Below, piece after piece: positions 59,391-64,000 of a stretch of 64,000 nt of DNA. The DNA lies in NCBI GenBank assembly GCA_937890525.1, contig CALADI010000012.1, positions 124,001-188,000 on the forward strand, read 5' to 3'. The translations under genes and the position numbers were made by a program. The notes under the pieces are model-generated. The model worked only from the letters and a program-made list of their open reading frames with translations, had not been told where the DNA came from and made no database searches. The stretch is from an uncultured Clostridia bacterium (GTDB lineage: Bacteria > Bacillota > Clostridia > Oscillospirales > Oscillospiraceae). How positions within the stretch are numbered: position 1 is the stretch's first letter; every line of letters starts with the position of its first letter.

Positions 59391-60374
59391 ATGGATCTGA
59401 CCTACAGACCCCGCCGCTTGAGGAGTGGCGATACCATCCGCCGGATGTGCCGGGAAACCAGACTGTCCCCGGACAGCCTGATCTACCCGATTTTTGTGGA
59501 TGAGACTTTGACGGGCAAGCGCCCCATCGACTCGCTGCCCGGTCAGTACCAGTATGGGCTGGACACGGTGGAGCAGGCGGCTGGGGAGTGCATTGCGTCC
59601 GGGGTGAAGAGCTGCATTTTGTTCGGCATCCCGGCACATAAGGATGCGTTTGGCTCATCGGCATGGGATGATGAGGGTGTCATCCAGAGAGCCATCCGCA
59701 GAATCAAGGAAAAGCACCCCGATTTCTATGTCATCACCGATGTGTGTATGTGCGAATACACCGACCACGGTCATTGCGGGGCGCTGTGCGGTCACGATGT
59801 GGACAATGATGCCACCTTGGAACTGCTGACCAAGACGGCGGTATCCCATGCCAGAGCCGGGGCGGACATGGTTGCCCCCTCGGACATGATGGATGGGCGT
59901 GTGGCGGCCATCCGCACGGGTTTGGATGCAAACGGGTTCCAGAATGTGCCCATCATGGCATATTCTGCCAAGTATGCGTCGGCGTTTTACGGTCCCTTCC
60001 GCAGCGCCGCAGGCTCGGCGCCTTCCTTTGGCGACCGCAAAAGCTATCAAATGGATCCCCACAACCGGCTGGAAGCACGGAAAGAGTGCGCCTTGGATGT
60101 GGAGGAAGGTGCGGATATCATCATGGTCAAGCCGGCGCTTTCCTATCTGGATATCATTCGGGAATGCTCGGATGCCTTTGATGTTCCCATGGCGGCGTAC
60201 TCGGTCTCCGGGGAGTATGCCATGATCAAGGCGGCAGCTCAGGCGGGGCTCATCGATGAATACCGTATCATGTGCGAGTCGGCGCTGTCGGTATTCCGGG
60301 CAGGGGCAAAGATCCTCATTACCTACTATGCCAAGGAACTGGCACAGGCCATCCAAAAGGGGGATATCGGCTGA
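59391..60374 (+). CDS. hemB: Delta-aminolevulinic acid dehydratase (porphobilinogen synthase)
   Basis: 327-residue HemB condensing two ALA molecules. Active-site lysines are in YSAKYASAFYGPFR and MVKPALSYLD. The cysteine-containing zinc site CMCEYTDHGHCGAL marks it as a Zn-dependent form. GGGAGG lies 9 bases before the ATG at 59391. Its stop shares one base with the hemL start (TGATG). Confidence 0.97.
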   Translation: MDLTYRPRRLRSGDTIRRMCRETRLSPDSLIYPIFVDETLTGKRPIDSLPGQYQYGLDTVEQAAGECIASGVKSCILFGIPAHKDAFGSSAWDDEGVIQRAIRRIKEKHPDFYVITDVCMCEYTDHGHCGALCGHDVDNDATLELLTKTAVSHARAGADMVAPSDMMDGRVAAIRTGLDANGFQNVPIMAYSAKYASAFYGPFRSAAGSAPSFGDRKSYQMDPHNRLEARKECALDVEEGADIIMVKPALSYLDIIRECSDAFDVPMAAYSVSGEYAMIKAAAQAGLIDEYRIMCESALSVFRAGAKILITYYAKELAQAIQKGDIG

Positions 60375-61657
60375 TGGAGCAGTCTCAAGCATTATTTGAC
60401 CGGGCAAAAAAGGTTCTGCCCGGAGGGGTCAACAGCCCGGTGCGTGCCTATCGCGCCGTGGGCAGGACCCCCAGATTCATCGAAAGAGCCGATGGAGCCT
60501 ACATCTGGGATGTGGACGGCAGACGCTATATCGATTATGTGTGCTCTTGGGGACCCATGATCTTGGGGCACAACCATCCCGTGATCCGGGAAGCGGTGAA
60601 CAAGGCGGTGGCAGACGGACTCTCCTTCGGCGCACCCACCCGGCGTGAGGTGGAGATCGCCGAGCTGATGACGGAAATGGTGCCCAATATCGAGATGGTG
60701 CGCATGGTCAATTCCGGGACGGAAGCGGTGATGTCAGCCCTGCGCCTTGCCCGGGGAGCCACCGGGCGGGACAAGATCATCAAATTCGAGGGTTGCTACC
60801 ATGGGCACAGCGATTGTATGCTGGTGAAGGCAGGCTCCTCTGCCATTGCCGGGGGCTGCCCGGATTCTGCCGGCGTGCCGGAGGGAACGGCGAAGGATAC
60901 GCTGACGGCGCAGTACAACGATTTGAACAGCGTCAGCAGATTGTTCCAAGAGAAGCCTGACCGGATTGCCTGCGTGATCGTGGAGCCGGTGGCGGCGAAT
61001 ATGGGCGTTGTTGGCCCGGATCCGGGATTTTTGGAGGGACTTCGCACCCTGTGTGACCAAAACGGTGCCTTGCTGATCTTCGACGAGGTGATCACCGGAT
61101 TCCGTCTGGCAAAGGGCGGCGCACAGGAGTATTTCGGTGTCCGTGCAGACTTGGTGACCTTCGGAAAGATCATCGGCGGCGGCATGCCGGTGGGGGCATA
61201 TGCAGGCAGCCGGGAACTGATGGAGCATGTAGCCCCCTGTGGAAATGTGTATCAGGCGGGGACGCTGGCGGGTAATCCCGTGGCCATGGCGGCGGGGCTT
61301 GCACAGCTTCGCTATCTGAACGACCACCCCCAGGTTTACGAGAAAATCAACGCTTCTGCCCAGAAGCTGGCAGAGGGAATGCGCCAAGCGGCCCGGCAGA
61401 CCGGTGCGCCGGTGGTCATCAACCAGATCGGCAGTCTGGCGGCACCCTTCTTTACGGCGGACACCGTGGAGTCGTTTTCCGGGGCGAAGCGCAGCGACCT
61501 GAACAAGTATGCCGAGTACTTCGGCAGGATGCTGGACAGCGGCATCTACCTTGCCCCGGCGCAGTTTGAAGCCATGTTCGTTTCGGCGGCCCATACGGAT
61601 GCGGATATCCAGCACACCATTGAAACGGTGCAGACGGTGTTTTCTGCCATGTTCTGA
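60374..61657 (+). CDS. hemL: Glutamate-1-semialdehyde 2,1-aminomutase
   Basis: 427-residue PLP enzyme completing ALA synthesis from glutamyl-tRNA. Motifs: LPGGVNSPVRAY, NSGTEAVMSALRLARG, CYHGHSD, LIFDEVITGFRLAKGGAQ, and PLP lysine in VTFGKIIGGGMPVGAY near 265. Last gene of the operon. The order hemA...hemB-hemL after cbiL supplies the whole route from glutamyl-tRNA. Confidence 0.97.
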   Translation: MEQSQALFDRAKKVLPGGVNSPVRAYRAVGRTPRFIERADGAYIWDVDGRRYIDYVCSWGPMILGHNHPVIREAVNKAVADGLSFGAPTRREVEIAELMTEMVPNIEMVRMVNSGTEAVMSALRLARGATGRDKIIKFEGCYHGHSDCMLVKAGSSAIAGGCPDSAGVPEGTAKDTLTAQYNDLNSVSRLFQEKPDRIACVIVEPVAANMGVVGPDPGFLEGLRTLCDQNGALLIFDEVITGFRLAKGGAQEYFGVRADLVTFGKIIGGGMPVGAYAGSRELMEHVAPCGNVYQAGTLAGNPVAMAAGLAQLRYLNDHPQVYEKINASAQKLAEGMRQAARQTGAPVVINQIGSLAAPFFTADTVESFSGAKRSDLNKYAEYFGRMLDSGIYLAPAQFEAMFVSAAHTDADIQHTIETVQTVFSAMF

Positions 61658-61672
61658 ATTCTTTGTATCAAA

Positions 61673-61729
61673 ATACCCCCTCAGCTCAGGCGCAGTTCAA
61701 ATGCCCAAAAGCTGAGGGGGTGTATTTTA
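61673..61729. terminator. Terminator after hemL, shared with convergent gene
   Basis: ATACCCCCTCAGCT / AGCTGAGGGGGTGTAT stem with a 23-base loop followed by TTTTAT; A-rich on the other side, so it may work both ways. Confidence 0.75.
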
Positions 61730-62323
61730 TTTGCCGTCAAAGACCAGCGTGCCGAAATCACCTCTGCGGTGGTAGTCCGGGGTGTCGCAGGTCAGGCTGG
61801 ACCAAGCCAGATAGTGGGGGACTTGGGTCTGGTCACCGCATTTGTAGAAGTTGCCTGCGGCAGAGTCGGTGAAGTCAAACTCCGGCATGTACATCCGCAG
61901 GAAATCCCCGGGGATCTGATAGGTCACGCCCCAGCCGCCATCGGTGGTGAAGGGGTGGATGCAGAACATCTGGGGATTTTTGACGATCTGGCGCACCCGG
62001 GTGGGGCGCTCTGCGCCGAAGCCCACATACAGATTGCCCAGCGGGTTGCACTCGAAGTTGAAATAGCGCTTGTCACCGATCAGAGGGGCGAAGAAGAATT
62101 CCAGACAGCTGTCGTTGCACACCTGATCCAGGGTGCCGCAGAGCTGCGCCCGGATGTTCTGCTCTTGGGCTTCCAGACGGACGAAGAGGGTATCAGCGTT
62201 GTGGCAAAGCTGTGCCTTGGCGGTGATGGGGCAGGGGGCCAGCCAGCCGGTGTGCTCCAGTTCCACGGCAGGCACCTTGCTCCAATCCGGCGTCTCGGCG
62301 TATACAACATGATATTCAGACAT
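61727..62323 (-). CDS. CBM9-like carbohydrate-binding domain protein
   Basis: 198-residue protein resembling family 9-like carbohydrate-binding modules (cellobiose dehydrogenase/DOMON-like beta sandwich). Features include NDSCLEFFFAPL, RYFNFECNPLGNLYVGFG and TYQIPGDFLRMY. It has no signal peptide, membrane anchor or attached catalytic domain, so it appears cytoplasmic. GGAGTC precedes ATG 62323, chosen over longer versions that cross the promoter. Such stand-alone CBM9-like proteins occur in gut Clostridia; function unknown. Confidence 0.75.
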   Translation of the reverse strand: MSEYHVVYAETPDWSKVPAVELEHTGWLAPCPITAKAQLCHNADTLFVRLEAQEQNIRAQLCGTLDQVCNDSCLEFFFAPLIGDKRYFNFECNPLGNLYVGFGAERPTRVRQIVKNPQMFCIHPFTTDGGWGVTYQIPGDFLRMYMPEFDFTDSAAGNFYKCGDQTQVPHYLAWSSLTCDTPDYHRRGDFGTLVFDGK

Positions 62324-62368
62324 AAGTTGACTCCTTTCGGCAAATCGGCAGTAAATCATTGCACATAT

Positions 62369-62397
62369 ATCATACTGAAAAACTGCCCAAGACTCAA
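62369..62397 (-). promoter_or_regulatory. Promoter of the CBM9-like gene
   Basis: Minus-strand TTGAGT, 17 bases, TATGAT, 14 bases after the stop of the next gene. Confidence 0.5.
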
Positions 62398-62410
62398 GAT
62401 GCAAAATGCC

Positions 62411-64000
62411 TTATAGGTTCTGTTTTGCGGCGGACAGGAGCAGCTTGATCCGATTGAGCTGGTTGACCTCGCTGGCGCTGGAGTCATAATCCACGGCGGC
62501 GATGTTTGCCCCGGGGTAGGCCTGCTTCAGCGCCTTGATGACCCCTTTGCCCACTACATGGTTGGGCAGGCACGCAAAGGGCTGGATGCACACGATGTTG
62601 GGCACCCCGGAGGTGATCAACTCCACCATTTCCCCGGTAAGGAACCAGCCTTCCCCGTACTGATTGCCGATGGAGAGGAAAGGCTTGGTGATCTGGGCGA
62701 CGGTCTCGATGGGCAGGGGAGCATCAAACCGCTTGCTCTGAGCCAGCGCATCCAGAGCGGGCTTGCGGATCCGGCGGATCAGATGGATCCCGGTGTCTGC
62801 TACCATGGCGGAGGAACGCTTTGCCCCCAAGAACTCGGTCTTGTAGTTGCTGTTGTACAGGCAGTAGTTCATGAAATCCATCAGATCCGGCACGATGGCT
62901 TCTGCTCCCTCCCGTTCCAGCAAATCTACGATGTGATTGTTGGCAAGGGGCATATATTTGACCAAGATCTCCCCCACGATGCCAACCCGGGGCTTGCGGA
63001 GGGTCTCGTCAATGGGCAGGGTGTCGAAAGCCTGCACGATCTGGCGGCACATCTGCCGGTACTGGTGCAGGGTGTGCCTGCCGGTGAGGGAGGCGATGCA
63101 TTTATCCCGCCATTTGGCGTGCATAGCGTTGGCAGCGCCCGGCACCAGCTCGTAGGGGCGCACCCGGTACAGGCACCGCATCAGCAGGTCGCCATATACG
63201 ATGGCCTGCACCGCGTCGATCACCATACTGGAGGTGAAGTGCAGACCTGGGTTTTTCTCCATTCCGTTGGCATTCAGAGAGATCACTGGGATATGGGACA
63301 GCCCCGCCTTGTCCAGCGCCCGGCGAATGAATGCCACATAGTTGCTGGCCCGGCAGCAGCCGCCGGTCTGGGTCATGACGATGCCCAGCTTGTCGGTGTC
63401 GTATTTGCCGGAGAGCACCGCCTGCATGATCTGCCCTACCACGGTGATGGAGGGGAAGCAGGCGTCGTTGTTCACATATTTCAGCCCCATGTCGATGGCA
63501 TCGTGGTTGTCGTTGTCCAGCACCACCACATTGAAGCCGTGATTTCGCAGCACCGGGGCAAGGATATCGAAGTGGATGGGGCTCATCTGGGGCGCAATCA
63601 AGGTGTAGCCGCTGAGCTTCATCTCCTTGGTGAATTCCGTCCTTTGATAGCGCATAGGTGCGCTCTGGGCACAGATATGCTGCCGCTGGCGCATATCCAT
63701 GGCGGCCAGCAGACTGCGGATGCGGATGCGGACGGCGCCCAGATTGTTTACCTCGTCGATCTTCAGCAGAGTGTAGAGCTTGTTGCTCTTTTCCAAGATC
63801 TCGCACACCTGATCGGCGGTGACGGCGTCCAGACCGCAGCCGAAGGAATTGAGCTGGATCAGCTCCAAATCGTTGCGCTTGGCCACGAATTCTGCGGCGT
63901 TGTAGAGTCTTGAGTGATAGACCCATTGATCCACCACCCGCAGGGGGCGCTCAGGATCGGTGTCCAAGGGGAGACTGTCCTCGGTAAACACCGTCAGACC
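62411..64000 (-). CDS. Acyl-CoA dehydratase activase-like protein, C-terminal part
   Basis: The reading frame is open to the window edge; 529 residues to the stop are visible. They match the last third of the large (about 1400-residue) proteins that join BadF/HgdC-type activator ATPase domains to a DUF2229 and a 2-hydroxyacyl-CoA dehydratase-like region. Recognised segments: LTVFTEDSLPL, RVVDQWVYHSRLYNAAEF, QLNSFGCGLDAVT, CFPSITVVGQIM, TQTGGCCRASNY, and QPFACLPNHVVGKG, several with conserved Fe-S type cysteines. The activator domains, if present, lie beyond base 64000. Biochemical role unknown. Confidence 0.82.
   Translation of the reverse strand, partial: GLTVFTEDSLPLDTDPERPLRVVDQWVYHSRLYNAAEFVAKRNDLELIQLNSFGCGLDAVTADQVCEILEKSNKLYTLLKIDEVNNLGAVRIRIRSLLAAMDMRQRQHICAQSAPMRYQRTEFTKEMKLSGYTLIAPQMSPIHFDILAPVLRNHGFNVVVLDNDNHDAIDMGLKYVNNDACFPSITVVGQIMQAVLSGKYDTDKLGIVMTQTGGCCRASNYVAFIRRALDKAGLSHIPVISLNANGMEKNPGLHFTSSMVIDAVQAIVYGDLLMRCLYRVRPYELVPGAANAMHAKWRDKCIASLTGRHTLHQYRQMCRQIVQAFDTLPIDETLRKPRVGIVGEILVKYMPLANNHIVDLLEREGAEAIVPDLMDFMNYCLYNSNYKTEFLGAKRSSAMVADTGIHLIRRIRKPALDALAQSKRFDAPLPIETVAQITKPFLSIGNQYGEGWFLTGEMVELITSGVPNIVCIQPFACLPNHVVGKGVIKALKQAYPGANIAAVDYDSSASEVNQLNRIKLLLSAAKQNL

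Noticed and set aside
42000..61700. Tetrapyrrole island as a recent mobile acquisition
   Set aside because: No integrase, transposase, tRNA or flanking repeat is visible, and codon use looks like that of neighbours by eye.
62558..63913. 451-codon plus-strand frame near the window end
   Set aside because: Shadow of the activase-like gene, which has clear conserved motifs and an open frame to the edge.

Overview
This 64 kb window is a gene-dense bacterial chromosome segment with about 59 protein genes, most intergenic gaps under 300 bases, and rather high G+C. It has spo0A with its own 0A boxes, Gram-positive style lipoprotein and ribosome-binding signals, NifS/NifU-type Fe-S assembly followed by an Rrf2 regulator, mglBAC, and an anaerobic (early cobalt insertion) cobalamin pathway. 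Together these point to an anaerobic endospore-lineage Clostridia member, probably of the Oscillospiraceae/Ruminococcaceae type; that placement is inference. I saw no tRNA, rRNA, CRISPR array, insertion sequence or prophage.

Layout. 1-3.7 kb (minus): YhaN-like ATPase (cut by the window edge), SbcD/YhaO-like phosphoesterase and YmdB. 3.8-6.1 kb: aspS and a PPC-domain protein. 6.3-15.4 kb: NahK-like sugar kinase, a single half-size ABC exporter, an RluA pseudouridine synthase, a sugar-transfer ATP-grasp protein, and a MarR regulator with a two-gene heterodimeric ABC exporter. 15.7-21 kb: DegV; a divergent AraC regulator / GPH symporter / creatininase-like cluster; an XRE regulator with a small partner. 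21-28.4 kb: metallopeptidase and asparaginase, MalY-type lyase, and the mglB-mglA-mglC operon ending in a membrane protein with an InlB repeat. 28.7-38.3 kb: PadR-DUF1700-like-DUF4097 operon, iscS-iscU-rrf2 operon, spo0A, pepF-M18 peptidase operon, long-form PRPP synthetase. 38.5-41.9 kb: citrate synthase, MATE exporter, small membrane protein. 42-61.7 kb: tetrapyrrole island. 61.7-64 kb: CBM9-like protein and the C-terminal part of an acyl-CoA dehydratase activase-like protein.

The tetrapyrrole island is the main system. A ten-gene minus-strand operon (cbiA, C, D, F, G, H, a CbiJ-CbiE-CbiT triple fusion, cbiB, cobD, cbiP) and a seven-gene plus-strand operon (cbiL, hemA, a short Met8/SirC-like gene, hemC, a CobA-HemD fusion, hemB, hemL) are transcribed away from each other. 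Each has its own cobalamin riboswitch and intrinsic terminator. The two aptamers are near copies. cbiK, encoding the cobalt chelatase, sits between them with its own promoter and no riboswitch. Together the genes cover glutamyl-tRNA to adenosylcobinamide phosphate, lacking only a corrinoid adenosyltransferase and the nucleotide-loop genes. No gene for the uroporphyrinogen-to-heme branch is present, so the hem genes here look dedicated to corrinoid and possibly siroheme.

Regulation can often be read from the DNA: sigma-A type promoters with 16-18 bp spacers, terminators shared by convergent genes, 0A boxes at spo0A and in front of the padR operon, a 21-bp-spaced direct repeat between araC and the symporter, palindromes over the marR, xre, padR and iscS promoters, and one perfect cre-like site. 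Functional names come from recognising motifs and overall protein patterns by eye; no database search was run.
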